Origin: Synechococcus sp. ROS8604
GTDB taxonomy: Bacteria > Cyanobacteriota > Cyanobacteriia > PCC-6307 > Cyanobiaceae
NCBI RefSeq assembly: GCF_014279655.1
Contig: NZ_CP047946.1
Span: 2,812,905 to 2,876,904 of the forward strand
Reading direction: 5' to 3'
DNA length: 64,000 bases
This document shows, one piece after another, positions 8,336-16,579 of this stretch. Numbering within the stretch: position 1 is the stretch's first letter; the number at the start of each line of letters is the position of its first letter. The position numbers were made by a program, and so were the translations under genes. A model generated the notes under the pieces. It worked only from the letters and a program-made list of their open reading frames with translations, did no database searches and was not told the DNA's origin.

Positions 8336-10564
8336 ATGGCTGAGCCAATCACAACCATTCGCAGTCAATGTCCTTATTGCGGAGTGGGGTGTGGGTTGGA
8401 CTTTCGACCACCGGCAAAAAAGGGGGAAGCCGTCCGTCGAGATGCAGATGGAACCCCAATGTGGACGGCTCGAGGAGATCGGCTGCATCCATCAAGCCTC
8501 GGCCAAGTTTGCATCAAAGGGGCAACAGTCGGAGAAACCCTGTCGAGGGGCCGACTGGATCAACCTCTTGGTCGCAACAGTCTTGATGACGACTTCCAAC
8601 CGATCAGCTGGGATGAGGCGCTTGAGCGCATCTCAAGCCAAATCAAAACAAGCCTGAAATCCAAAGGACCAGATGCTATCGCGATGTATGGCTCGGGACA
8701 ATTTCATACAGAAGACTATTACTTGGCGCAAAAACTCCTCAAAGGAGCGCTAGGTACTAACAATTTCGACGCTAATTCAAGACTCTGCATGAGTTCAGCT
8801 GTTGCGGGTTACACCCGCAGCTTGGGCTCAGATGGTCCCCCCTGCAGCTACGAAGACTTAGACCATTGCACGGTGGCATTTCTGATCGGAACCAACACCG
8901 CTGAATGCCATCCAGTGCTCTTTCAACGATTACTAAAACGAAAAAAAAGACACCCTGGCTCCGTCACCATTGTGGTGGTGGACCCACGCCAAACCGATAC
9001 CGCAAATGCTGCTGACATTCATTTAGCAGTCGCTCCTGGGAGTGACCTTGCCCTCCTTCACGGCATCGCCCACCTGGTGATGCGAGAAAACGGGCAGGAC
9101 CCAGCTTTTATCGATGAGTGCACTGACAACTACGACGCCTTTTTTGATGTCGTCGCCCGCTGGACCCCTAGACGTGTGGCCTTATTTTGTGGCATTCCGG
9201 AAAAACGTCTACGGGAAGTCGCCCAGCTCTTTCATCGCCGCGAAAAAGTCTTGAGCCTCTGGTCGATGGGTGTGAATCAACGGCGAGAAGGCACCGCTGT
9301 CGTGGGTGGAATCATCAATCTGCACTTATTGACAGGACAAATTGGCAAAGAAGGAGCCGGACCTTTTTCACTCACAGGACAACCCAACGCCATGGGAGGA
9401 AGAGAAGCAGGCGGCCTCTCCCACCTTCTTCCCGGATATCGTCAAGTTACGAACCCGGAGCATCGTGCTGAAGTCGAGCACTCCTGGGGGTTTTCTGAGG
9501 GGAAAATTGACTCCAAGCCTGGACTAACGGCCTGGCAGCAGGTGGAAGCGATGGAACGGGGAGAACTCGATTTGTGGTGGGTTGCTGCGACGAACCCTCT
9601 GGTGAGCATGCCAGATCTAGAACGCGTCAAAACAGCGATGAAACGCTGCCCATTGGTCGTCGTAAGCGAAGCTTATACAGATTCAGAAACATCCCATTAC
9701 GCCCACCTGCTCCTACCAGCTGCTCAATGGAGCGAAAAAGCTGGAACCATGACCAACTCTGAACGCAGAGTGACGTATTGCCCAGCATTCCGGAATCCCC
9801 ATCGAGAAAGCCGCCCCGATTGGGCAGTGTTTGCCGAAATCGGAAGGCGCCTGGGGTTTGAAGAACAATTCACATACGAATGTGCGGCTGAAGTTTATGC
9901 AGAATTTACAGCACTAACAAAAAAGAGATTATGTGATGTCTCAGGATTAAGTCATGACGTTCTGACCAAAGAGGGACCCCAACAATGGCCATTTCCTCAA
10001 GACAGTTCACCCTCTCAAGAGTCAAAACGGCTGTACACCAATCACAAGTTTTTAACCACAAATGGACGAGCAAGGTTCTGCAGCGACCAACCACTTGGTC
10101 TTGCAGAACCACCTTGTGACACGTACCCACTGGTCCTCACTATTGGCCGTTATCTCGGACAGTGGCACACGATGACTCGGACAGGACAGGTGGAGCGCTT
10201 AAAAACGATGCACCCAGAACCCCTCTTAGAAATTAACCCTAAAGATGCAGATCAATTTGCGGTGAAGCATGGAGAGCTCGCCGCGGTGAGCTCCCGAAGG
10301 GGCCAACTCACCGCTCGCGTGAAAGTCACAGACAAAATCCGACGGAGCACAGTCTTTCTTCCGATGCATTGGGGATTCACGCAAGCTCAAGCCTGTGAGG
10401 TGAATGCACTGATGCATGAACAGGCCTGCCCCATATCAAAACAACCAGAATTAAAAGCAAGTGCCGTCATCGTTGCTCCAGCAGTTTCTGTCATCAAACC
10501 AATCGAACAGGAAGCTGGGCGCTTGGAAGCGCTTCGAAAATTGATCAACCCAGTATTTCGCTAA
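8336..10564 (+). CDS. narB: Ferredoxin-dependent assimilatory nitrate reductase
   Basis: Reduces nitrate to nitrite in the cytoplasm using a molybdenum MGD cofactor and one [4Fe-4S] cluster, with electrons from ferredoxin. The ATG at 8336 gives 742 residues and an N-terminus MAEPITTIRSQCPYCGVGCG. Cys12, Cys15, Cys19 and Cys59 (GQVCIKGAT) are the cluster ligands. Further in, GSGQFHTEDYY and TGQPNAMGGREAGGLSHLLPG match molybdopterin-binding regions. An open frame extends upstream into nrtP but has no better start. Its 3' end overlaps the convergent narM by 20 bases. Confidence 0.96.
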   Translation: MAEPITTIRSQCPYCGVGCGLDFRPPAKKGEAVRRDADGTPMWTARGDRLHPSSLGQVCIKGATVGETLSRGRLDQPLGRNSLDDDFQPISWDEALERISSQIKTSLKSKGPDAIAMYGSGQFHTEDYYLAQKLLKGALGTNNFDANSRLCMSSAVAGYTRSLGSDGPPCSYEDLDHCTVAFLIGTNTAECHPVLFQRLLKRKKRHPGSVTIVVVDPRQTDTANAADIHLAVAPGSDLALLHGIAHLVMRENGQDPAFIDECTDNYDAFFDVVARWTPRRVALFCGIPEKRLREVAQLFHRREKVLSLWSMGVNQRREGTAVVGGIINLHLLTGQIGKEGAGPFSLTGQPNAMGGREAGGLSHLLPGYRQVTNPEHRAEVEHSWGFSEGKIDSKPGLTAWQQVEAMERGELDLWWVAATNPLVSMPDLERVKTAMKRCPLVVVSEAYTDSETSHYAHLLLPAAQWSEKAGTMTNSERRVTYCPAFRNPHRESRPDWAVFAEIGRRLGFEEQFTYECAAEVYAEFTALTKKRLCDVSGLSHDVLTKEGPQQWPFPQDSSPSQESKRLYTNHKFLTTNGRARFCSDQPLGLAEPPCDTYPLVLTIGRYLGQWHTMTRTGQVERLKTMHPEPLLEINPKDADQFAVKHGELAAVSSRRGQLTARVKVTDKIRRSTVFLPMHWGFTQAQACEVNALMHEQACPISKQPELKASAVIVAPAVSVIKPIEQEAGRLEALRKLINPVFR

Positions 10565-11000
10565 AAGCAGCATCCAAGTTGTGATGATCATGGCCAGGAC
10601 GGGCCAATTTACATAAAGCAAAACGCTCTAATTCAAACAAAGAAGCCCATTGGTTCACATTAATAACAATCGATTTTTTCAAGGCAGATTCCTGCACAAT
10701 GCTGGGCAGTTCTCCCAACACTTGCCAAGGTTCATCCACAGCTAAAGGCAGGTCTTTGGCCATCCCCTCAGCCAACAGCCGAGTGAGAAGTCGCAAGTGC
10801 TCACGCAACTCATTCAAAACTGGCAACTCATCAGGCCAATCCACAAGCATTTGGCGCTGTTCCTGAGTGAGCTCCAACCAATGACTCAATTTTAATTTGA
10901 CGCCAATGAGATCTAGCTTCCGGCGTACACAAAGAGGGATGCAACGCCAGTTCCCCACAAAATCCTTCTCAAACCCAAAACAATGGCTGGCTTGATCCAT
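10545..11000 (-). CDS. narM: Nitrate reductase-associated protein NarM
   Basis: A 151-residue soluble protein matching the cyanobacterial nitrate-reductase-associated family. In the freshwater Synechococcus model its member (NarM) is needed for active nitrate reductase. Recognisable segments are FGFEKDFVGNWRCIPLCVRRKLD near the N-terminus and ELTQEQRQMLVDWP in the middle. It converges on narB with a 20-base overlap of the coding ends. The divergent gap to the next small gene holds its promoter. The exact mechanism (cofactor insertion or stability) is not visible from sequence. Confidence 0.85.
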   Translation of the reverse strand: MDQASHCFGFEKDFVGNWRCIPLCVRRKLDLIGVKLKLSHWLELTQEQRQMLVDWPDELPVLNELREHLRLLTRLLAEGMAKDLPLAVDEPWQVLGELPSIVQESALKKSIVINVNQWASLFELERFALCKLARPGHDHHNLDAAFSEILG

Positions 11001-11112
11001 GCATTTAACGACATAAATTGTTCACTTTGAACCATTTGCAGATATCGCCCACCGAAATGGTTTCAATCGCAACTTCGAACTCCTTCATCTAAAGAGAAGA
11101 TTTCGAGAGTTT

Positions 11113-11286
11113 ATGGCCTGTTCTGTGCGTTTAGCAATTTCCCTTGGACTTCTTCTTGGCTCTCTTCACGGTTGGTACACAAGCGAAGCCAATGCCCATG
11201 CAGGCTCGCCCTACGGCCTCAAGAATGTGAATTATCCTGGAGCTTTTGCCTCATTTGGTAGCGATTCACTCAACACGTTTCCATAG
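11113..11286 (+). CDS. Small secreted protein, 57 residues
   Basis: The frame runs ATG 11113 to TAG 11284-11286. The product begins MACSVRLAISLGLLLGSLHG, a good Sec signal peptide with likely cleavage after ANA or AHA near residues 28-30. That leaves a mature peptide of under 30 residues, rich in Gly, Ser, Phe and Tyr, ending in SDSLNTFP. It lies 112 bases from the divergent narM start and 27 bases before the next small gene. I do not recognise the family. Codon usage and the signal peptide support it being real. Confidence 0.6.
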   Translation: MACSVRLAISLGLLLGSLHGWYTSEANAHAGSPYGLKNVNYPGAFASFGSDSLNTFP

Positions 11287-11313
11287 TGAGAGTCTGAATT
11301 CTTCAACTTAGGC

Positions 11314-11634
11314 ATGAACTCTGGGGTCGTCTCTACAGGGAATCGCAGTCAAGTCGCCATAGCAGCGGGCTTTTTAGGAGCCTTCATTGTTGGGTCGCTT
11401 GCAGTACAAATGGTGCGCAGTCAGGCTGGCGTTGCCATCGACGGCAATCAGTCCAGCGCAAAAGTGGAACCAGTGATTGGCTCACCAGCCACCCTCTGGG
11501 CCGAGTTGGGATCCCGCAGCGACGTTGTTGAGCCACTTGCGTCTTCACCAGCCACCAGCTCATCGCCACAAGCCGAGGTGGCTCCAGTTGTGGGCTCTGA
11601 AGCCACACTTTGGTCTGCCTTTGGTAGCCGCTAA
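11314..11634 (+). CDS. Membrane-anchored small protein with duplicated motif
   Basis: A 106-residue protein with one hydrophobic segment at about residues 14-33 and a Ser/Ala-rich tail. The tail contains two copies of an 18-residue unit, at residues 51-68 and 89-106, of form V-x-PV-x-GS-x-ATLW-x3-GSR; the second copy forms the exact C-terminus. The topology suggests an N-terminal anchor with the repeats outside (inference). It follows the secreted 57-residue gene and is only 2 bases from moaC, so it may be co-transcribed with cofactor genes. No known family is recognised. Confidence 0.7.
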   Translation: MNSGVVSTGNRSQVAIAAGFLGAFIVGSLAVQMVRSQAGVAIDGNQSSAKVEPVIGSPATLWAELGSRSDVVEPLASSPATSSSPQAEVAPVVGSEATLWSAFGSR

Positions 11635-11636
11635 GC

Positions 11637-12113
11637 ATGGAACAAGGCCTCACTCACCTCAACGCATCCGGTGATGTTCACATGGTTGATGTGGGTGATC
11701 GCCTCCCCACGCGACGCGAAGCAAGCGCTCGGGGGTGCCTTCAAATGCAGCCAACCACACTGGAAGTGATCCGTACCGGCAATACGCCGAAAGGTGATCT
11801 CCTTGCTGTTGCGCGAGTCGCTGCCATCCAAGCAGCGAAACGGACCTGGGAACTGATTCCCCTTTGCCACCAGTTACCACTCAGTGGCGTGGAAGTCACG
11901 ATCGAACCAGATTCCTCATTACCGGGACTAATTCTGTGCTGCCGGTGCCGCACAACACACAACACGGGTGTGGAGATGGAATCCATGACAGCGGTCTCCA
12001 TTGGATTGCTGACGCTTTACGACATGCTGAAATCGATTGATCCCGGGATGACCTTGGGACAGGTCGCTCTCACCCACAAGGACGGAGGCCGCAACGGTGC
12101 CTGGTCACGCTGA
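11637..12113 (+). CDS. moaC: Cyclic pyranopterin monophosphate synthase MoaC
   Basis: Works after MoaA to form cyclic pyranopterin monophosphate. It has 158 residues, the usual length. The family motif MVDVGDR lies near residue 16; [19 protein letters not shown] and [13 protein letters not shown] form the active-site core, and the conserved [12 protein letters not shown] region and a KDGGR-like C-terminus are present. Its 3' end overlaps moeA by 17 bases. Confidence 0.96.
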   Translation: MEQGLTHLNASGDVHMVDVGDRLPTRREASARGCLQMQPTTLEVIRTGNTPKGDLLAVARVAAIQAAKRTWELIPLCHQLPLSGVEVTIEPDSSLPGLILCCRCRTTHNTGVEMESMTAVSIGLLTLYDMLKSIDPGMTLGQVALTHKDGGRNGAWSR

Positions 12114-13356
12114 GCCCTATGGCCGCGAAGGATTACCTCTTAACGAAGCTAGAGAGCGGCTGCTCAAACACATCAAGCCAATCAAAGGCCTAATAACGGT
12201 GCCCCTAGACGAGGCTCTAGGGCGCGTCAATGCCAAACCAATCAACGCTCCTGACTCGATCCCAGGGTTCCGAGCCTCAATCATGGATGGCTATGCCTTA
12301 GGGCAACACCATCAACCGAGCGTCGGCCAACAATGGACCCTTCACGGCCGCTCAGCCCCGGGATCTCCATTTGATCGAGTCTTAAACGCTGGTGAAGCTA
12401 TCCGTATCTTGACCGGAGCACCCCTCCCAGAGGGAGCAGGCTGGGTTTTGCCTCAGGAATGCGTAGGGACGAGCCAAACGCAACTGAGCTTGGCTGCTGA
12501 AGTTTCGGATCAACCCTGGATCCGAGCCGAAGACGAAGAATGCAAAGCCGGGGATCGATTGATCAATCCAGGCCTGCGCTTAACGCCTTCCCAGCTTGGA
12601 CGCCTTGCAGGTTGCGGTGTAGCCACACTGGAGGTCCACCGCAAGCCTCGCATTGGCCTCCTAATCAGCGGCGATGAGCTTGTGCCAGCTGGGCTAGAGC
12701 GACGCGCAGGAGCCATATGGGAAAGCAACAGCACCCTGCTTGAGGCGATCCTGAACAGCCTCCATCAGGTGGTCCATATAAAATGTGTGATTCCCGATCA
12801 GCCAGAAGCGTTGCGGCGGGCCTTAGCTGAGCTCAGCAACACCTGCGATGTTGTGGTGAGCACAGGCGGAATTTCAGCAGGAGACAGTGACTGGATCCGA
12901 GCGCTTGTAAGTGAATTGGGGCAAGTGAATTTCTGGAAACTATTTCTGAAGCCCGGACGCCCCTTTGCCTTCGGGCACATCAACAACCAAAGGGGGGGCG
13001 TGCCTTTCTTTGGCCTCCCTGGAAACCCTGTTGCTGCAGCGATCACAGCCCTACAACTGCTTTGGCCAGCCTTACAGCTCTTGGAGGGTCAACAAGAGCC
13101 TGAATGTTTTCCACGCGTCAAGGTCAAGCTGGCCAACGCTTTGGCTCGCCGGCCAGGACGACCCGAATTAGCCCGTGCTCGCTTGGAGGTCAATGCCAAC
13201 GGAGAGCTGATGGCGCGGGTGAGCGATTCTCAAGCCTCATCCCGCATTGGCTCTCTCGTTCAGAGCGATCTGTTACTGGAGATTCCAGCACACACAGGAG
13301 GCTTGAAAGCCGGCGAGAGTGTTTGGGCACAACTCATGCGAGCACGCCTCCTCTGA
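12097..13356 (+). CDS. moeA: Molybdopterin molybdenumtransferase MoeA
   Basis: Inserts molybdate into adenylated molybdopterin. It has 419 residues and starts at a GTG inside the moaC end. Visible are [13 protein letters not shown] near residue 53, [47 protein letters not shown] and [10 protein letters not shown], all canonical MoeA motifs. It converges on moaE with an 8-base gap. Confidence 0.96.
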   Translation: MPGHAEPYGREGLPLNEARERLLKHIKPIKGLITVPLDEALGRVNAKPINAPDSIPGFRASIMDGYALGQHHQPSVGQQWTLHGRSAPGSPFDRVLNAGEAIRILTGAPLPEGAGWVLPQECVGTSQTQLSLAAEVSDQPWIRAEDEECKAGDRLINPGLRLTPSQLGRLAGCGVATLEVHRKPRIGLLISGDELVPAGLERRAGAIWESNSTLLEAILNSLHQVVHIKCVIPDQPEALRRALAELSNTCDVVVSTGGISAGDSDWIRALVSELGQVNFWKLFLKPGRPFAFGHINNQRGGVPFFGLPGNPVAAAITALQLLWPALQLLEGQQEPECFPRVKVKLANALARRPGRPELARARLEVNANGELMARVSDSQASSRIGSLVQSDLLLEIPAHTGGLKAGESVWAQLMRARLL

Positions 13357-13364
13357 AGAGGGAC

Positions 13365-13802
13365 TCAAAGCGGTGTATTTCCGCTAACCCAGCTGCCTTG
13401 TCCATCCCTCCACTCTTTTTTCCAGAGAGGGGCCTGATGCTTGATCGCTTCAAGCAGCGCCATGCAACAACGTTGCGCAGGACCACGCCGATCAGCCTCA
13501 ATCGCCACAAGCACGATGACCTCATGAGGCGATAAGCGTCCAACCCGATGAATCACAAGCGCTGCAGTCGCTCCATGCGCCATCAACAACCGTTCCGCAT
13601 CCTCACGGATCAAGCTTTCGCACAGTCCTGGATAGTGCGTGAGCTCAAGCGCTTCAAGTGAACTCCCATATTCAGCAACATCGCGAACCCGTCCAATGAA
13701 TGAGGTTGAAGCAGCAGCAGTCGATGACCATTCAGACAACTGAATCCAAGGATCAAAGGGTTGGCTGTGAATCTCAACTGTTATTTCCAGTTTTTGTGTC
13801 AT
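13365..13802 (-). CDS. moaE: Molybdopterin synthase catalytic subunit MoaE
   Basis: The large subunit of molybdopterin synthase, which adds two dithiolene sulphurs to the pterin. The ATG at 13802 (MTQKLEITVEI) gives 145 residues. Features include the SFIGRVRD segment, EALELTHYPG, HRVGRLSPHEVIVLVAIEADRR and the C-terminal WKKEWRDGQGSWV, all expected. It follows moaD after only 4 bases, so the two synthase subunits are coupled. A longer start at 13844 would overlap moaD and is less likely. Confidence 0.95.
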   Translation of the reverse strand: MTQKLEITVEIHSQPFDPWIQLSEWSSTAAASTSFIGRVRDVAEYGSSLEALELTHYPGLCESLIREDAERLLMAHGATAALVIHRVGRLSPHEVIVLVAIEADRRGPAQRCCMALLEAIKHQAPLWKKEWRDGQGSWVSGNTPL

Positions 13803-13806
13803 GCCT

Positions 13807-14076
13807 TCAACCTCCGGTGAAGGGTGGAAGAAACGCAACTTCATCCCCTATTTGCACAGGGGTCAGCGAACTCACCAACCGCTGATTAATCGAGATCTGC
13901 ACAGACGCAGGGCGAGGTCCAAGCTTCAACTGATCCCAAATGTCCTCAGCCGTCACAACATCTTTGTCAGGAAGAAACACACACTGTTCATCCCAGCCCG
14001 CCTGATCTCGAAGCGAAGCAAACAACAGCACCTGGAGTGTTCTCTCCGGAGATTTCGTCATAGGAAACAACGTCAA
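13807..14076 (-). CDS. moaD: Molybdopterin synthase sulphur carrier subunit MoaD
   Basis: An 89-residue ubiquitin-fold sulphur carrier ending in PPFTGG; the terminal Gly-Gly is thiocarboxylated and inserts into MoaE. LFASLRDQAG near the N-terminus and VGDEVAFLPP-like text near the end fit the family. The start may be ATG 14076 or ATG 14061 (MTKSPERT); the shorter form is closer to the usual length. It is divergent from moaB with a short shared promoter gap. Confidence 0.92.
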   Translation of the reverse strand: MTLFPMTKSPERTLQVLLFASLRDQAGWDEQCVFLPDKDVVTAEDIWDQLKLGPRPASVQISINQRLVSSLTPVQIGDEVAFLPPFTGG

Positions 14077-14111
14077 GCCCTACTTGGTTCTAGCGTTATC
14101 TTTCCTGCGCG

Positions 14112-14648
14112 ATGCTGGAGCTGGCCCTCTCAATTGCTCTCCTCACCATTTCCGACCGACGCACCAGGGCGGAAGACTCCAGCGGTGATGCACTGGAACA
14201 ACGTTTAACGGCAGCAGGGCATCAACTCAGCGATCGGCGAATCTGCCCTGATGATCGTTACCAGATCCGCTCAGAACTCAGTCAGTGGATTGCCGACCCA
14301 AGCGTTGATGTGGTGATCACAAGCGGGGGAACAGGCCTGACCGGCCGAGACGGCACCCCAGAAGCGATCGCCCCGTTGCTAGACAAAACCATCGACGGTT
14401 TTGGTGAACTCTTCCGGGTTCTTTCCTACGAGAGCATCGGGACCAGCACCTTGCAAAGTCGATGCCTGGCAGGCGTTGCCAACGGAACTATCGTCTTCGT
14501 GCTTCCCGGTTCTTTGGATGCCGTTCAAACGGCTTGGGACCGACTGATCTCCAGCCAATTGAACGCAAACACGCGTCCTTGCAACCTCGTACAACTTCTG
14601 CCGCGATTACGAGAAGCATCCTGGAAAGCCAAGGTGGATCCCGATTAG
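14112..14648 (+). CDS. moaB: MoaB/MogA-family molybdopterin adenylyltransferase-like protein
   Basis: A 178-residue protein with the MoaB/MogA fold that adenylates molybdopterin before metal insertion by Moe[16 protein letters not shown] lies near residue 11, [17 protein letters not shown] near residue 78, and VLPGSLDAV near residue 137. The first two form the nucleotide and pterin site. It is the last of the cofactor genes here. Whether it is active or of the inactive MoaB type cannot be decided from sequence alone. Confidence 0.9.
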   Translation: MLELALSIALLTISDRRTRAEDSSGDALEQRLTAAGHQLSDRRICPDDRYQIRSELSQWIADPSVDVVITSGGTGLTGRDGTPEAIAPLLDKTIDGFGELFRVLSYESIGTSTLQSRCLAGVANGTIVFVLPGSLDAVQTAWDRLISSQLNANTRPCNLVQLLPRLREASWKAKVDPD

Positions 14649-14701
14649 GGCGTTGAGAAGCCTCAGGGGTCTACGTCACATAGCTGCCAAAGGATCAAAA
14701 T

Positions 14702-15508
14702 TCAAAATGGAATCGGCATAGTCACCGCCGCGGGCTCAGGCGCACAGGCAGCCACTTGTTGGTTCACCACATCACCCACCACCACGATGGAAGGAGAGGC
14801 AAAATTCTCAGTTCGAGTGGCCTCTGCCACCTGGCGCAGAGGTGCCTTCAGGCATCGCTGACCAACCACGGTGCCCTGCTGAACAACAGCAACAGGGGTC
14901 TCTCCGTCCAAACCGCCAGCGATCAATTCCTCAGCAATACGCGGGAGATTATGCAAACCCATGTAGATCACTAAACCATCACTCGCAGTGGCCAGAGCAC
15001 GCCAATTCACGGAGGGGCGACGTTTGTCGATCTCCTCATGACCGGTCACAAAGGTGACCGAGGAGCCGGCACGGCGGTGGGTCACTGGTATGCCCGCATA
15101 AGCCGGAGCTGCAATACCAGAGGTCACACCCGGAACCACCTCAACAGCAATGCCATGGGAGACCAAATGGGCTGCCTCTTCTCCGCCGCGGCCGAAAAGG
15201 AAAGGGTCGCCACCTTTTAAGCGCACCACGGTTTGATGGCGCTGACCCAAGGCCACCAGCACGGAGTTGGTGCTTGGCTGTGGAACGGAATGGTGCCCCC
15301 GACGTTTACCGACGAAGTGGCGCTCACAGGTCTCGGGGACAAGCTCGAGAACCTCCCTAGGAACCAGTGAGTCGTAAACAAGGGCATCGCAACATCGCAG
15401 TAGACGATGGGCTTTGACAGTGAGAAGGTCTGGATCCCCTGGTCCCGCACCAACGAGATACACAGTTCCTGTGTTGGTCAAGTCAGTCACGGCAATAGAG
15501 CAAGACAA
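14702..15508 (-). CDS. cobA: Uroporphyrinogen-III C-methyltransferase (CobA/SUMT)
   Basis: Methylates uroporphyrinogen III twice to precorrin-2, the branch point to siroheme (for NirA) and cobalamin. It has 268 residues and is a stand-alone methyltransferase without a CysG fusion. VYLVGAGPGDPDLLTVKA near residue 17 and VRLKGGDPFLFGRGGEE near residue 97 are the SAM-binding motifs; PVTHRRAGSSVTFVTGH is also typical. It overlaps the upstream chelatase-like gene by 22 bases. Confidence 0.95.
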   Translation of the reverse strand: MSCSIAVTDLTNTGTVYLVGAGPGDPDLLTVKAHRLLRCCDALVYDSLVPREVLELVPETCERHFVGKRRGHHSVPQPSTNSVLVALGQRHQTVVRLKGGDPFLFGRGGEEAAHLVSHGIAVEVVPGVTSGIAAPAYAGIPVTHRRAGSSVTFVTGHEEIDKRRPSVNWRALATASDGLVIYMGLHNLPRIAEELIAGGLDGETPVAVVQQGTVVGQRCLKAPLRQVAEATRTENFASPSIVVVGDVVNQQVAACAPEPAAVTMPIPF

Positions 15509-16080
15509 TGAATGAGTCCCTCACGGAGCTGGGGGTCTTCAAGAAGAGATGGCAGGCCACCAGCCTGACGCAACGCCTCCGACATCCGATTGGGCGCCAA
15601 GGAAAGAGGTAAAGGAACCACGTCGGGATGATCACATGCAAACTGGTCCCAGGCATCAAACGGCACCACAGGCAGGTCAAAGCGGCGTTGCAGCGCGCGG
15701 AGAAAACGATCGGACAGCCCTGGCCTCAACGGATGATGAACCAAAGCTAGGGAAGGATGCTTCGCGGCAACACCCTCAATCCAATCCGACATGAGAACCC
15801 ACCAACAGTCCCAGGAGCCAAGAAAAGGAAGCGACTTCACGTCAACACCCTCTGCCATCAACCGCTGACGAATCTGCGGAACATCGCTGCGCGCATGACT
15901 GCCAGGGAGCAAGAGCAAAGGCACAAGCCACTGGCTGTCGGATTGCACTGGAGCAGGATGCTCGGAAGTCAGCACCTCCAACTCCACTGGCGCCGCCCGA
16001 AACGCCGCGACAGCTCCCACAAGTTGTTGCAAGCAAGGGGGGACCAATCCGCCTGAACGTCCATGAATGACAAGACGCAT
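15487..16080 (-). CDS. CbiX/SirB-like sirohydrochlorin chelatase family protein
   Basis: A protein of about 197 residues from the ATG at 16080. It starts MRLVIHGRSGG, like the HG motif at the start of CbiX-type chelatases, and has LLLLPGSHARSDVPQI, which resembles the second conserved His region. Together with CobA it would supply siroheme by inserting metal into sirohydrochlorin; metal choice (Fe or Co) is not visible. The C-terminal half is less conserved. An upstream in-frame ATG at 16203 is possible but would overlap the opposite small gene. Confidence 0.75.
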   Translation of the reverse strand: MRLVIHGRSGGLVPPCLQQLVGAVAAFRAAPVELEVLTSEHPAPVQSDSQWLVPLLLLPGSHARSDVPQIRQRLMAEGVDVKSLPFLGSWDCWWVLMSDWIEGVAAKHPSLALVHHPLRPGLSDRFLRALQRRFDLPVVPFDAWDQFACDHPDVVPLPLSLAPNRMSEALRQAGGLPSLLEDPQLREGLIHCLALLP

Positions 16081-16179
16081 AGCGATTTGCCCACTCGATT
16101 CGCCGTATTTGCGTAACAACGGCCACGGATCTGAAGCCCCTGGGACTGATCTAGTCAGGTGGTTCCCATCCATGCATGC

Positions 16180-16359
16180 ATGACTAACTACCGCAGAAGA
16201 CATTCTCGCGCTCCCATGCAGTCAACTGCTCGCAGCAACCGTGCACAGCAGCGATTCAAGAATGATTTCGATCGCGACTTAGCAGCCATGGCCAGGGTCT
16301 GGTCCATGATTCGCCATGGGGCTGTTCGTTGGATCGGAGAAATAGGCCGCCAATACTGA
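16180..16359 (+). CDS. Small basic protein, 59 residues
   Basis: The frame runs ATG 16180 to a TGA at 16357-16359. It starts MTNYRRRHSRAPM and ends RWIGEIGRQY, with a central FDRDLAAMARVWSMIRHGA likely to be an amphipathic helix. It is strongly basic at the N-terminus. It lies between the chelatase gene and nirA, ending 58 bases before the candidate NtcA element. The family is not recognised. Codon choice looks like coding sequence, but an ATG in frame at 16159 is also possible. Confidence 0.5.
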   Translation: MTNYRRRHSRAPMQSTARSNRAQQRFKNDFDRDLAAMARVWSMIRHGAVRWIGEIGRQY

Positions 16360-16414
16360 TTCAACTTCCCTGCTGTTGAGGAGGGGTTAATCGAGCCAGA
16401 AACCGCAGCACTTA

Positions 16415-16436
16415 TTTGTAGCGAATCAAACAAAAA
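16415..16436 (+). promoter_or_regulatory. Candidate NtcA-type element upstream of nirA
   Basis: GTA at 16418-16420, eight bases, then AAC at 16429-16431. The sequence TGTAGCGAAT-C-AAACAAAA repeats the element upstream of nrtP with one difference. A TATAAA-like box lies at 16498-16503. The NtcA link is inferred from the partial consensus and the gene context. Confidence 0.5.
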
Positions 16437-16579
16437 CGCGGGCTCGCAAACACCGATTTGGTCCTATCCGATACCGAAACATCAGCCCATAGCTCGCTAT
16501 AAACCTTTTTCAGCACGAATACTTCTGATGTGCTGGAAATTTCGCTAATCAACGAATTCCTGTACAAGACATCAGCGCT

